Source: Bacteroidales bacterium (GTDB taxonomy: Bacteria; Bacteroidota; Bacteroidia; Bacteroidales; Muribaculaceae). From it: a stretch of 32,996 nucleotides of DNA. Location of the stretch: contig JAAVFV010000061.1 of NCBI GenBank assembly GCA_014800525.1, positions 1 to 32,996 of the forward strand, given 5' to 3'. Shown here in pieces: positions 8,816-17,596 of the stretch (its first letter is position 1; every line of letters starts with the position of its first letter). The notes beneath the pieces are model-generated. The model saw only the letters and a program-made list of their open reading frames with translations, was not told the DNA's origin and made no database searches. The position numbers were made by a program, and so were the translations under genes.

Positions 8816-9280
8816 ATGATAGACAAGACAGCATTAAGTGCTTTTATAGAGGAGGCCTTGGAAGATACGGATTATTTCATGACCGATCTGAAGGTGACTC
8901 CAGCGAATGAGATTACTGTGGAAATTGACTCTATGGACAGAGTGGATATCGATTTCTGCATCGATCTGAGCCGCCGGATAGAGGAGGCATTCTCTCGCGA
9001 TGAGGAAGATTACGAACTCGAGGTCGGCTCGGCCGGTCTGACCACTCCCTTTAAAGTTCCGGCTCAATACCGCAAGCATATCGGCGATGATGTAGAGATT
9101 CTTGAGAAAGCCGGTAAGAAAGTACGCGGCACATTGAAGGATGCCGACGACGAGGGTTTCACGGTCGAGATCACCGAGAAGGTGAAGCACGAGGGAGCCA
9201 AGCGTCCGGTGCTGGAGAGCCGTGATCAGCGCTACGCTTATCCGGATGTGAAGAGCGTGGTCTATGTCCTTGAATTCTAA
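8816..9280 (+). CDS. rimP: Ribosome maturation factor RimP
   Basis: A 154-residue cytosolic factor needed for maturation of the 30S ribosomal subunit. The N-terminal alpha/beta domain (about 1-75) contains VDIDFCIDLSRRIEEAF and the family motif YELEVGSAGLTTPFK, corresponding to the usual LEVSSPGLDRPL. A C-terminal SH3-like barrel follows (about 78-154, RKHIGDDVEI and KGTL-like VRGTLKDAD). The start chosen is the ATG at 8816: the frame stays open back to 8690, but that extension would translate the leader hairpin and has no family similarity. It is the first gene of the rimP-nusA-infB order, with 83 bases to nusA. Confidence 0.93.
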   Translation: MIDKTALSAFIEEALEDTDYFMTDLKVTPANEITVEIDSMDRVDIDFCIDLSRRIEEAFSRDEEDYELEVGSAGLTTPFKVPAQYRKHIGDDVEILEKAGKKVRGTLKDADDEGFTVEITEKVKHEGAKRPVLESRDQRYAYPDVKSVVYVLEF

Positions 9281-9363
9281 GAGATGACAGGAGGATTGAA
9301 GAGGGAGTAACGATTCCCCGCTCCGGATATCTCTAAACACAAAAGAAAAAACGACACCAAATA

Positions 9364-10638
9364 ATGGCAAAGAAAGCAGAAACAGTGAATATGGTCGATC
9401 AGTTCCAGGAATTCAAGGAGCTGAAGAATATCGACAAAGCCACGATGATATCAGTGCTGGAGGAGTCATTCCGTAAGACTCTTGCCAATATGTTCGGCAC
9501 TGATGAGAATTTCGATGTAATCATGAATCCCGATAAGGGAGACTGTGAGATTTATCAGAATCTGGAGGTGGTTCCCGATGGAGAGGTTGAGAACAAGGTG
9601 CTTCAGATCGGTCTGACCGAGGCCCGTGAGATCGACCCTGAGTGTGAGATCGGTGAGGATGTGACCAAGCAGATTTTCTTCGAGAAATTCGGCCGTCGTG
9701 CGATCCTTACCCTGCGTCAGACACTTCAGGGAAAAATTCTCGAACTGCAGAAGTTTGCCATCTATTCAAAATTTAAGGAGCTTGAGGGAGAGATTCTCTC
9801 CGGGGAGGTCCATCAGATCTGGAAGCGCGAGATGCTTCTGATCGATGAAGATCAGAATGAACTGATTCTTCCGAAGGAGGAGCAGATCAAGGGCGATTTC
9901 TTCCATAAGGGGGACGTGGTGAAGGTAGTGGTGAAGCGTGTGGATAATCCCCAGGGAAATCCCAAGGTGATTGTGAGCCGCACGGATGAACGCTTCCTTC
10001 GTCGTTTGTTCGAGCAGGAGGTTCCGGAGATTCATGATGGTCTGATCACAATCCGTGCCGTGGCCCGTATTCCGGGAGAGCGTGCGAAGGTGGCAGTGGA
10101 GAGCTATGATGAGCGGATTGATCCGGTGGGTGCCTGTGTGGGTATCAAGGGCAGCCGTATTCATGGCATCGTGCGTGAGCTGCGCAATGAGAATATCGAT
10201 GTTATCAACTATACCTCAAATCCCACGCTCTTTATCCAGCGGGCATTGAGTCCGGCTCAGATTTCCTCAATCCGTCTGAATGAGGAGGAGAAGAAAGCTG
10301 AGGTGTTCCTGCATCCCGATGAGGTGTCGAAGGCTATCGGCCAGGGAGGTATGAATATCAAGCTCGCCACTCAGCTCACAGGCTATTCAATCGATGTTTA
10401 CCGTGATATCGCGGAGGGCGAGGAGGATATCTATCTCGATGAATTCCGCGATGAGATCGATGGATGGGTGATCGAGTCGCTCAAGAATATCGGTCTTGCC
10501 ACTGCGAAGTCGGTGTTGAATGCATCGCCGAAGCTGCTTGAGCAGGCTGATCTTGAAGACGACACTCTTGATCATGTGATAGAGGTGCTGAAGGCGGAGT
10601 TTGAGGATGAATCCGATTCAGAGGCTGAAGAGAAATGA
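9364..10638 (+). CDS. nusA: Transcription termination/antitermination factor NusA
   Basis: A 424-residue RNA-polymerase-binding protein that modulates pausing, termination and antitermination. An N-terminal RNAP-binding domain (about 1-130) precedes an S1 domain (about 135-205, GEILSGEVHQIWKREMLL) and two KH domains. The first KH contains VGACVGIKGSRIHGIVREL at about 258-276 and the second KAIGQGGMNIKLATQLTGY at about 325-343. The C-terminus is short and acidic, and the enterobacterial AR repeats are absent, as is normal in Bacteroidetes. It lies between rimP and infB, as in most bacteria. Confidence 0.97.
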   Translation: MAKKAETVNMVDQFQEFKELKNIDKATMISVLEESFRKTLANMFGTDENFDVIMNPDKGDCEIYQNLEVVPDGEVENKVLQIGLTEAREIDPECEIGEDVTKQIFFEKFGRRAILTLRQTLQGKILELQKFAIYSKFKELEGEILSGEVHQIWKREMLLIDEDQNELILPKEEQIKGDFFHKGDVVKVVVKRVDNPQGNPKVIVSRTDERFLRRLFEQEVPEIHDGLITIRAVARIPGERAKVAVESYDERIDPVGACVGIKGSRIHGIVRELRNENIDVINYTSNPTLFIQRALSPAQISSIRLNEEEKKAEVFLHPDEVSKAIGQGGMNIKLATQLTGYSIDVYRDIAEGEEDIYLDEFRDEIDGWVIESLKNIGLATAKSVLNASPKLLEQADLEDDTLDHVIEVLKAEFEDESDSEAEEK

Positions 10639-10730
10639 TCGCCTGATATAGAGCTATGAGCCTCGACAGGGCATGTCCATCCCCGGCGGCATGCTATTCC
10701 ATACCCAGGGCTGCCAGAGCCTGAGGAACG

Positions 10731-10751
10731 CCCCCGGCGTTCATCCGGGGG
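10731..10751 (+). promoter_or_regulatory. GC-rich hairpin just upstream of infB
   Basis: CCCCCGG and CCGGGGG form a perfect 7-bp stem around a 7-base loop. It ends 21 bases before the infB ATG and is followed by only a weak T-tract (ATTTCC). It may be an RNA processing site, a partial terminator or a translation-control element. Which one cannot be told from sequence. Confidence 0.45.
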
Positions 10752-10772
10752 ATTTCCTTAAAGAAGACATTT

Positions 10773-13682
10773 ATGCGAACAAAGATAAGCAAGATAGTAA
10801 AAGACCTTAACATAGGGCTCGGCACCGCCGTAGATTTCCTTCGTAAACACAATATCGAGGTCGAAGATAATCCTAATGCCCGCATTGATTCGGATGCTGT
10901 GGCGCTTCTGACCAAAGAGTTCAATAGCGATAAGGATGATAAGGTGAAGAGCAGTGACATCAGCGCACGCCGTGAGGAAGACCGCAAGGCCAAGAACACC
11001 CGTCATGAGCAGAATAAGCCGAATGCGGGTGAGACTCCGCGTGTGAACGGTCCCAAGATTCTGGGAACAATCGATCTGGATAATCTCGGCCGTAAGGGTA
11101 ATTCTCATAAGGAGCACTCCAAGCCGGTGAAAGAGACTCCCAAATCTGTTCAGGAGGCACCCGGATCGGCTGAATCTCCGGCTCAAAAGCCTGAGCAGCC
11201 CGCTCATAAGGCTCCAAAACCTGAAGTGAAGACTTCAGGATCACATATCGAACCCTCTAAAGAAACTAAACCTCAGATGAAGCCTGAGACCAAACCATCT
11301 CCCAAAGCGGAGATTCCGGCTCCAGCCGCAGCGCCTGCAAAGCCCGAGGCGGCCGAAGCGAATAATTCCGATAACACTGATAATGGCGACGGAAATGTGT
11401 TCCGTCTGAGTCCGGCAACATCGGGCCCGGAACTGAAAGTGGTGGGTAAGATCGACCTTTCTACCCTCAATCAGGCCACACGTCCCCGTAAGAAATCGAA
11501 GGCTGAGCGCGCTCGCGCCGGTCAGGGCGCCGAGGGCGACCGCAAGAAGCGCAAGCGCATCGGCAAGGAGAAGGTGGATATCGAAAAGGCTGCAGCTCAG
11601 CCCGGGTTCGGTGCGGAGGGCCGTAAGCGCGGAGGCCAGGGAGGCCAGGGAGGCCAGAATGGTCAGGGCGGTCGCGGCCGCAATGGTCAGGGCAATCAGG
11701 GCGGCCCCCAGGGCCAGAATGCCAAGGGTGATCGCAAACGCGGTAACAACCGCGGTAATAACCGCGGCCAGAAGCCTGAGGTAAGCTCCGAGGATGTACA
11801 GAAGCAGGTAAAGGAAACTCTCGCCCGCCTTACCAACAAAACCACCAAGAAGAGTGTGAAGTGGCGTAAGGAGAAGCGTGAGGAAATGCATAACCGTGAG
11901 GTTGAAAACCAGCAGCGTGAGGCAGCCGAGAGCAAGATCATCAAGATCACGGAGTTCGTGACTGCCAACGACCTCGCAAACATGATGGACGTGCCCATCA
12001 ATAATGTGATTGCCACATGCATGAGCCTGGGTGTGATGGTGTCGATCAACCAGCGTCTCGATGCAGAGACAATCAATATCGTGGCTGAGGAATTCGGCTT
12101 TACCACTGAATTTGTGAGTGCTGATGTGACCGAGGCTATCGAAACCGTGGAGGATAATGAGGAGGATCTCGAGAGCCGTCCGCCGATCGTGACCGTGATG
12201 GGTCATGTCGACCATGGTAAGACTTCGTTGCTCGACTATATCCGAAATTCAAATGTGATCGCCGGTGAGGCGGGTGGTATCACTCAGCATATCGGCGCTT
12301 ACAATGTGAAGTTAGGCGATGGACGTCGGATCACATTCCTTGATACTCCGGGTCATGAGGCGTTTACCGCCATGCGTGCCCGCGGTGCGAAGGTGACCGA
12401 CCTTGCCATCATCATCGTGGCTGCCGACGATGATGTGATGCCGCAGACCATTGAGGCTATCAATCATGCTTCCGCAGCAGGCGTGCCGATGGTGTTCGCT
12501 ATCAATAAGATTGATAAACCGGCCGCTAATCCCGATAATATCAAGCAGCAGCTTGCCAACATGAATTATCTCGTGGAGGAATGGGGCGGTAAGTATCAGA
12601 GTCAGGATATCTCGGCTAAGAAGGGTATCGGTGTCGAGGAACTGATGGATAAAGTGTTGCTTGAGGCAGAGATGCTCGATCTCAAGGCTAATCCTAACCG
12701 TAATGCGATCGGTTCGGTGATCGAGTCATCGCTTGATAAGGGCCGTGGATATGTGGCTACAGTGCTTGTGCAGAACGGTACGCTGAAGGTGGGCGATGTG
12801 ATTCTGGCCGGAACCCACTTCGGTAAGGTGAAGGCGATGTTCAACGAACGTAATCAGCGTGTCACCGAGGCCGGCCCCTCTACACCGGTGTTGATTCTGG
12901 GTCTTAATGGCGCTCCGGCGGCAGGCGATACATTCCATGTGCTTGATTCCGAGCAGGAGGCACGTGAGATTGCCGGTAAGCGTGAGCAGCTGCAGCGTGA
13001 GCTCGGCTTGCGCACCAAGAAGCGTGTCGGCCTTGAGGAACTTGGTCGCCGTCGTGCGCTTAACGATTTCCATGAGCTCAACCTTGTGGTTAAGGGTGAT
13101 GTGGATGGCTCGATCGAAGCTCTTTCAGATGCGTTGCTGAAGCTTTCCACTCCCGAGGTGCAGGTCAATGTGCTTCATAAGGGTGTGGGTGCCATCTCGG
13201 AGTCGGATGTGACCCTGGCTGCGGCTTCGGATGCGATCATCATCGGTTTCCAGGTGCGTCCTTCGGCTGCGGCGAAGCGCGAGGCTGAGAAGGAGGGTGT
13301 GGAAATCCGTCTCTATTCTGTGATCTATAAGGCCATAGAAGAGGTGAAAGACGCTATGGAGGGTCTTCTTTCTCCGGAAATCAAGGAGGAGATCACCGGT
13401 ACGGCCGAAGTGCTCCAGACTTATCATATATCGAAGGTCGGGACGATTGCCGGTGCTATCGTGCGTGACGGTAAGATCAAGCGTGGCACTAAGGTCCGTC
13501 TTATCCGTGATGGTATCGTGATCTATACCGGAGAACTCGGATCGCTCAAGCGCTTTAAGGATGATGTCAAGGAAGTGGTTTCGGGTTATGACTGCGGTCT
13601 CTCGATTCAGGGCTACAACGATATCCGCGAAGGCGATCTGATCGAGGGCTTCGAGGAAGTGGAGGTAAAGAAGACACTCTAA
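10773..13682 (+). CDS. infB: Translation initiation factor IF-2
   Basis: A 969-residue GTPase that brings initiator tRNA to the 30S subunit and promotes subunit joining. It has an N-terminal IF2_N helix (1-60), then a long disordered Lys/Pro/Glu linker (about 60-290). A Gly/Gln/Arg/Asn stretch follows at 285-345, coded in part by three exact 9-bp GGAGGCCAG units at 11631-11657, and a second IF2_N domain lies near 385-435. The G domain has GHVDHGKT (G1, about 476), DTPGHEAF (G3) and NKID (G4, about 578). The C-terminal beta-barrels and C1/C2 domains complete the protein. The large N-terminal extension is usual for Bacteroidetes IF-2. Confidence 0.97.
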   Translation: MRTKISKIVKDLNIGLGTAVDFLRKHNIEVEDNPNARIDSDAVALLTKEFNSDKDDKVKSSDISARREEDRKAKNTRHEQNKPNAGETPRVNGPKILGTIDLDNLGRKGNSHKEHSKPVKETPKSVQEAPGSAESPAQKPEQPAHKAPKPEVKTSGSHIEPSKETKPQMKPETKPSPKAEIPAPAAAPAKPEAAEANNSDNTDNGDGNVFRLSPATSGPELKVVGKIDLSTLNQATRPRKKSKAERARAGQGAEGDRKKRKRIGKEKVDIEKAAAQPGFGAEGRKRGGQGGQGGQNGQGGRGRNGQGNQGGPQGQNAKGDRKRGNNRGNNRGQKPEVSSEDVQKQVKETLARLTNKTTKKSVKWRKEKREEMHNREVENQQREAAESKIIKITEFVTANDLANMMDVPINNVIATCMSLGVMVSINQRLDAETINIVAEEFGFTTEFVSADVTEAIETVEDNEEDLESRPPIVTVMGHVDHGKTSLLDYIRNSNVIAGEAGGITQHIGAYNVKLGDGRRITFLDTPGHEAFTAMRARGAKVTDLAIIIVAADDDVMPQTIEAINHASAAGVPMVFAINKIDKPAANPDNIKQQLANMNYLVEEWGGKYQSQDISAKKGIGVEELMDKVLLEAEMLDLKANPNRNAIGSVIESSLDKGRGYVATVLVQNGTLKVGDVILAGTHFGKVKAMFNERNQRVTEAGPSTPVLILGLNGAPAAGDTFHVLDSEQEAREIAGKREQLQRELGLRTKKRVGLEELGRRRALNDFHELNLVVKGDVDGSIEALSDALLKLSTPEVQVNVLHKGVGAISESDVTLAAASDAIIIGFQVRPSAAAKREAEKEGVEIRLYSVIYKAIEEVKDAMEGLLSPEIKEEITGTAEVLQTYHISKVGTIAGAIVRDGKIKRGTKVRLIRDGIVIYTGELGSLKRFKDDVKEVVSGYDCGLSIQGYNDIREGDLIEGFEEVEVKKTL

Positions 13683-13749
13683 TATTTAGGCTCGTATTTA
13701 TTCTCGGGAAGAGAATGGCTTCCTAAGAGAATTAATAGGCCCAAAGCCA

Positions 13750-14184
13750 ATGATATACTATATAAACATAGGATCAAATCTGGGCGACCGATATTTGAAT
13801 ATCGGTAAAGCCGTAGAGGCTATCGAGCGCAGATTCGGTCGGCTTGTGATTTCAAATATGGTGGAATCGGAACCATGGGGTTTCGATTCCACCAATCTAT
13901 TTGTGAATGTCGGAATCGCTTTTGAAGCGAAAGAAGATCCGGAGGATGTGCTCAGGATGCTGCAGGCTATTGAGAGAGAAATTTCTCCGGCCTCTCACCG
14001 TAACCCTGATGGATCATATGCCGACCGCATTATAGATATTGATATCATGGAAGCGGAGGGTGTGGAGATGCATACTCCTATTCTCGAGCTTCCGCATCCC
14101 CGGCTCGCGGAGCGGCCCTTTTTTCTGGAGCCTCTTCTCGAACTTAAGGAAAAATTGAAATCAGAAGCCGAAGTGACTGAGTAA
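13750..14184 (+). CDS. folK: 2-amino-4-hydroxy-6-hydroxymethyldihydropteridine pyrophosphokinase
   Basis: A 144-residue cytosolic enzyme that transfers pyrophosphate from ATP to the pterin alcohol in folate synthesis. The start YINIGSNLGDR is the family's opening motif. SEPWGF (about 41-46) forms part of the pterin site, and a run ending DRIIDIDIM (about 95-103) carries the signature Asp pair that binds magnesium. The final ILELPHPRLAERPFFLEPL is also typical. It starts 67 bases after infB and may be cotranscribed. The last codons and the stop fall inside an 8-bp tandem repeat, so the C-terminus (EAEVTE) may be variable between strains. Confidence 0.95.
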   Translation: MIYYINIGSNLGDRYLNIGKAVEAIERRFGRLVISNMVESEPWGFDSTNLFVNVGIAFEAKEDPEDVLRMLQAIEREISPASHRNPDGSYADRIIDIDIMEAEGVEMHTPILELPHPRLAERPFFLEPLLELKEKLKSEAEVTE

Positions 14185-14235
14185 CTAAGTGACTAAGTGA
14201 CTAAGTAACTAAGTGACTGAGTAACTGAATAACAG
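14172..14235. repeat. 8-bp tandem repeat AGTRACTR spanning the folK stop
   Basis: Seven consecutive 8-bp units fit AGTRACTR between 14172 and 14227, followed by a degenerate unit to 14235. The TAA stop of folK (14182-14184) is inside the second unit. Each unit can supply a TAA or TGA, so changes in unit number would alter only the very end of FolK and its distance to the next gene. Confidence 0.85.
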
Positions 14236-14267
14236 AATACTAAAGTAACTAACGAACTCTATAATAT

Positions 14268-17200
14268 ATGAAAAGAATCCTTACTGCTGCCATTATGGTT
14301 GCTATGGCCACGGCTGGGGTGAAGGCCGAGACCCCTCGCTGGGTCCGCAATACGGCTATTTCTCCTGATGGAAAGTCGGTGGCATTCACTTATAAGGGCG
14401 ATATCTTTGTGGTTCCCGTATCCGGAGGTGAAGCGCGTCAGATCACTTCCGGCAGCGGCTATGACTCCTATCCCGTATGGAGTCCCGATGGGCAGACAAT
14501 CGTATTCTCCAGCGACCGGAATGGGGCGGAATCCATTTTCCGAACTTCCGTAAAGGGTGGAAATCCTGTGCGGCTCACCACTAATTCCTCTTCTGCGATG
14601 CCGTTGGCATTCCTTAACGATTCCACTCTGCTTTATAGCTCAAATGTGATGATTGACCGGGAATCAGCCAAGGGGCCTTTCTATTCGCAGGTGTATGCCC
14701 TCAATATATCAGAACCGGGTGCTCGGCCCCGGACATGGATGCCGGTGTCGACCTCATCGCTGAGCCTCGCTCCCGACGGCCGGCTTCTATATCAGGATAA
14801 GAAAGGTTTCGAGAATGTATGGCGCAAGCATGAGCGCTCATCCGGCACTTCCGATATCTGGCTCCGTGATAAGGATGAATTCAGGAAGCTCACTTCTTTC
14901 AATGGTCATGATCTCAATCCGGTCTGGAAGGCGGATGGGAAGGGATTCTGGTATGTGAGCGAGGAGAATGGCACGCTGAATGTCTATGAGTCGGATATGG
15001 AGGGCAATCATCGGGCGCTTACTTCGTTCGAGAAACATCCTGTCCGTTCGCTGTCGGCCGCCGGGGATGGCACATTGGCTTTCTCCTGGGATGGAGATCT
15101 GTATGTTCTTCCTGCCGGAGGAGCTCCCCGGAAGGTCGATATAGAGATAAATGCAGATCAGTATGATTCCGATATCGTGAAGGATTACCGCAATTCCGGA
15201 GCTTCGTCAATGGCTGTGAGTCCGGATGGAAAGGAGGTGGCGTTCGTTCTCCGCGGCGATGTCTATGTGACGGATACCAAGTATAAGACCACACGTCGAA
15301 TCACTGATACTCCGGCTCAGGAGCGTTGCGTATCATTCTCGCCCGATGGACGTAAATTGGTCTATGATTCCGATCGCGAGGGATATTGGCAGCTATTCAT
15401 AGCCGCTCCGGCGGATACTTCTCAGAAGCGTTTCGCTTATGCCGGGGAGATTATGGAGACGCCGCTTTATAAATGCTCCACGGCCGCTCAGCAACCTGCG
15501 TTCAGTCCGGATGGAAAGAAGGTGGCGTTTCTGGAAGACCGCACGGCTCTGCGCGTGATCGATCTTGATACCAAGAAGGTGACTACGGCCCTTCCCGAGG
15601 ATTTCAACTATTCATATTCAGATGGAGATGTACAGTTTGAATGGAGTCCCGACAGCGAATGGCTGCTCGTGAATTATATCGGAATCGGAGGATGGAACAA
15701 TACAGATATCGCTCTGGTGAAGGCTGACGGGTCAAAGGTGGTGGATCTCACGGAGAGCGGCTATTCCGATGGAAATCCAAAATGGGCGCTTGATGGAAAG
15801 GCCTTTACTTATGAGACCGGTAAATATGGCATGAAGAGCCATGGGTCGTGGGGAAACCAGACCGACGTGGTACTGATGGCTCTTGATGGTGAGGCCTGGG
15901 ATAAGTTCACGGCTTCCGAGGAGGAGACTGCCCTACGAGAGGAGGCTGAGAAAGCCGAAAAGGAAAAGGCCGAATCCAAGAAGGGAAAAGATAAAAAGGG
16001 TTCGAAGGGGAAGGATAAGGCGGATAAAAAGAATGCTGCTGACCTTGACCTGGAGAATCGAAAATACCGCACCGCGGTTTTGACACCTGCTTCCGTGCTG
16101 ATGGGCGACTATTGGCTCAACCCGAAGGGAGATAAGTTCTATTATGTGGCTGCTTCTCCGGAAGGAAAAGCCAAGCTGATGATGCGCGACCTTCGGAAGG
16201 GGGATACAAAAGTGCTCATGAGCGATGTGGAGGGGCAGATCCTCTCCGATGCCAAGGGAGAGAACGTGTTTATGCTCACCTCCGGCGGTATCCGAAAGCT
16301 CGATCTGGCGAATGGCTCGATGGAAAATGTGGAGTTTGAGGCTCCCTACGACCGTCATCCCTCGAAGGAACGCGAGTATATCTATGACCATATGCTCCGA
16401 CAGGTGAAGGATAAATTCTATGATGCCGATCTTCATGGTGTGGATTGGGATTATTATGGCAAGCACTATCGCGAATTCCTTCCCTATATCTCCAATAATA
16501 ATGATTTTGCAATCCTGCTGAGCGAGATTCTTGGAGAGCTGAATGCCTCCCATACCGGAGGAGGCTTCCGGAAGAATGGCGCTTCACTGCGTACGGCCAA
16601 TCTGGGTGCTTTCTTTGATGAGGGATACAATGGAGACGGTCTCTGCGTGGCTGAGGTATTGCCCCAGAGTCCGCTGGCTGCGCGTAAGGCCGGAATCAAG
16701 CCCGGGGATATTATCGAGACTATTGATGGAGAGCCGATCAAGGCCGGTAAGGACTATTTCCCGTTGCTGGAAGGGAAGGGCGGTAAGAAAACTCGTCTGG
16801 GAGTGCTGAAAGCTGATGGAAGCCATGTCTCGGTGGAGATAAAACCCTGGCATGCCTGGCAGCTCAATAATGCGCTCTATCGCCGCTGGGTGGAGAAGAA
16901 TCAGGCTTATGTGGATTCGATTTCAGGCGGCAAGATAGCTTATGTGCATGTGCGCGGAATGGATAGTCCGAGTTTCCGCACGGTATATGATGAACTCCTG
17001 GGGAAATACCGTAATCGGGAGGCTGTGGTGGTCGATACGCGTGCCAATGGCGGGGGCTGGCTTCATAATGATATAGCTCTGCTGCTTTCCGGCAAGGAGT
17101 ATGTGCGGTTTGCTCCCAGAAGGCGTTATATCGGCTCGGAACCATTCTCACAGTGGACCAAGCCGTCGGTGATGCTGGTGGATGAGAGTAATTATTCGGA

Positions 17201-17477
17201 TGCGCATGGCACACCCTATACCTATAAGACCCTCGGCCTAGGTAAGATTGTCGGTGCACCCGTCCCGGGCACGATGACTGCCGTATGGTGGGAGACTCAG
17301 ATTGATCCGTCGCTCTATTTCGGTATTCCCCAGGTCACGAGCCTCGATCGTAATGGAAAGGCATTGGAGAATCAGCAGCTGAATCCGGATATTGAGGTCT
17401 ACAATAACCCGGGAGATGAGCTCCGCGGTCATGACGCTCAGCTGGAGCGTGCGGTGCGCGAGCTGATGAAGAAATGA
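14268..17477 (+). CDS. Secreted tricorn-type S41 protease
   Basis: A 1069-residue exported peptidase of the tricorn/S41 type. The signal peptide is MKRILTAAIMVAMATAGVKA, with cleavage near residue 20. Beta-propeller repeats with repeated SPDGK motifs fill about 25-540. A Lys/Glu/Ala-rich charged linker lies at about 550-598 (KAEKEKAESKKGKDKKGSKG). A second propeller region runs to about 690, then a tricorn core, a PDZ domain near 785-850 (AARKAGIKPGDIIETIDGEP) and the S41 catalytic domain (VVVDTRANGGGWLH, then DESNYSDAHG). The presumed nucleophile is Ser977 in NYSD. Tricorn-like proteases trim peptides; a periplasmic place is inferred from the signal peptide. The gene follows folK by 83 bases and ends at a strong terminator. 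Confidence 0.93.
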   Translation: MKRILTAAIMVAMATAGVKAETPRWVRNTAISPDGKSVAFTYKGDIFVVPVSGGEARQITSGSGYDSYPVWSPDGQTIVFSSDRNGAESIFRTSVKGGNPVRLTTNSSSAMPLAFLNDSTLLYSSNVMIDRESAKGPFYSQVYALNISEPGARPRTWMPVSTSSLSLAPDGRLLYQDKKGFENVWRKHERSSGTSDIWLRDKDEFRKLTSFNGHDLNPVWKADGKGFWYVSEENGTLNVYESDMEGNHRALTSFEKHPVRSLSAAGDGTLAFSWDGDLYVLPAGGAPRKVDIEINADQYDSDIVKDYRNSGASSMAVSPDGKEVAFVLRGDVYVTDTKYKTTRRITDTPAQERCVSFSPDGRKLVYDSDREGYWQLFIAAPADTSQKRFAYAGEIMETPLYKCSTAAQQPAFSPDGKKVAFLEDRTALRVIDLDTKKVTTALPEDFNYSYSDGDVQFEWSPDSEWLLVNYIGIGGWNNTDIALVKADGSKVVDLTESGYSDGNPKWALDGKAFTYETGKYGMKSHGSWGNQTDVVLMALDGEAWDKFTASEEETALREEAEKAEKEKAESKKGKDKKGSKGKDKADKKNAADLDLENRKYRTAVLTPASVLMGDYWLNPKGDKFYYVAASPEGKAKLMMRDLRKGDTKVLMSDVEGQILSDAKGENVFMLTSGGIRKLDLANGSMENVEFEAPYDRHPSKEREYIYDHMLRQVKDKFYDADLHGVDWDYYGKHYREFLPYISNNNDFAILLSEILGELNASHTGGGFRKNGASLRTANLGAFFDEGYNGDGLCVAEVLPQSPLAARKAGIKPGDIIETIDGEPIKAGKDYFPLLEGKGGKKTRLGVLKADGSHVSVEIKPWHAWQLNNALYRRWVEKNQAYVDSISGGKIAYVHVRGMDSPSFRTVYDELLGKYRNREAVVVDTRANGGGWLHNDIALLLSGKEYVRFAPRRRYIGSEPFSQWTKPSVMLVDESNYSDAHGTPYTYKTLGLGKIVGAPVPGTMTAVWWETQIDPSLYFGIPQVTSLDRNGKALENQQLNPDIEVYNNPGDELRGHDAQLERAVRELMKK

Positions 17478-17507
17478 TGAAGAAATAATGAAATCTAAGA
17501 TATAGCG

Positions 17508-17536
17508 AAGGGCCCCCGATCGAGGGCCCTTTTTTC
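17508..17536 (+). terminator. Terminator after the tricorn protease gene
   Basis: AAGGGCCC (17508-17515) pairs with GGGCCCTT (17524-17531) around an 8-base loop, and the strand runs on into TTTTTT. This is a classical intrinsic terminator 30 bases after the stop. It serves the plus strand; the minus strand has no T-run here for dnaX. Confidence 0.92.
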
Positions 17537-17596
17537 ATATTCGCTTATGATGTCCGGTCGGAGGGTGATGCCTCGGAGAGTGACCGGGGAGGGGGT

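Noticed and set aside
11241..12215. Long antisense open frame (324 codons) within infB
   Set aside because: It is an antisense shadow of the biased IF-2 codon pattern; the product is a low-complexity Leu/Ala-rich sequence with no domain.
14172..14235. Possible CRISPR-like array
   Set aside because: Units are 8 bp and contiguous, without spacers; it is a simple tandem repeat.
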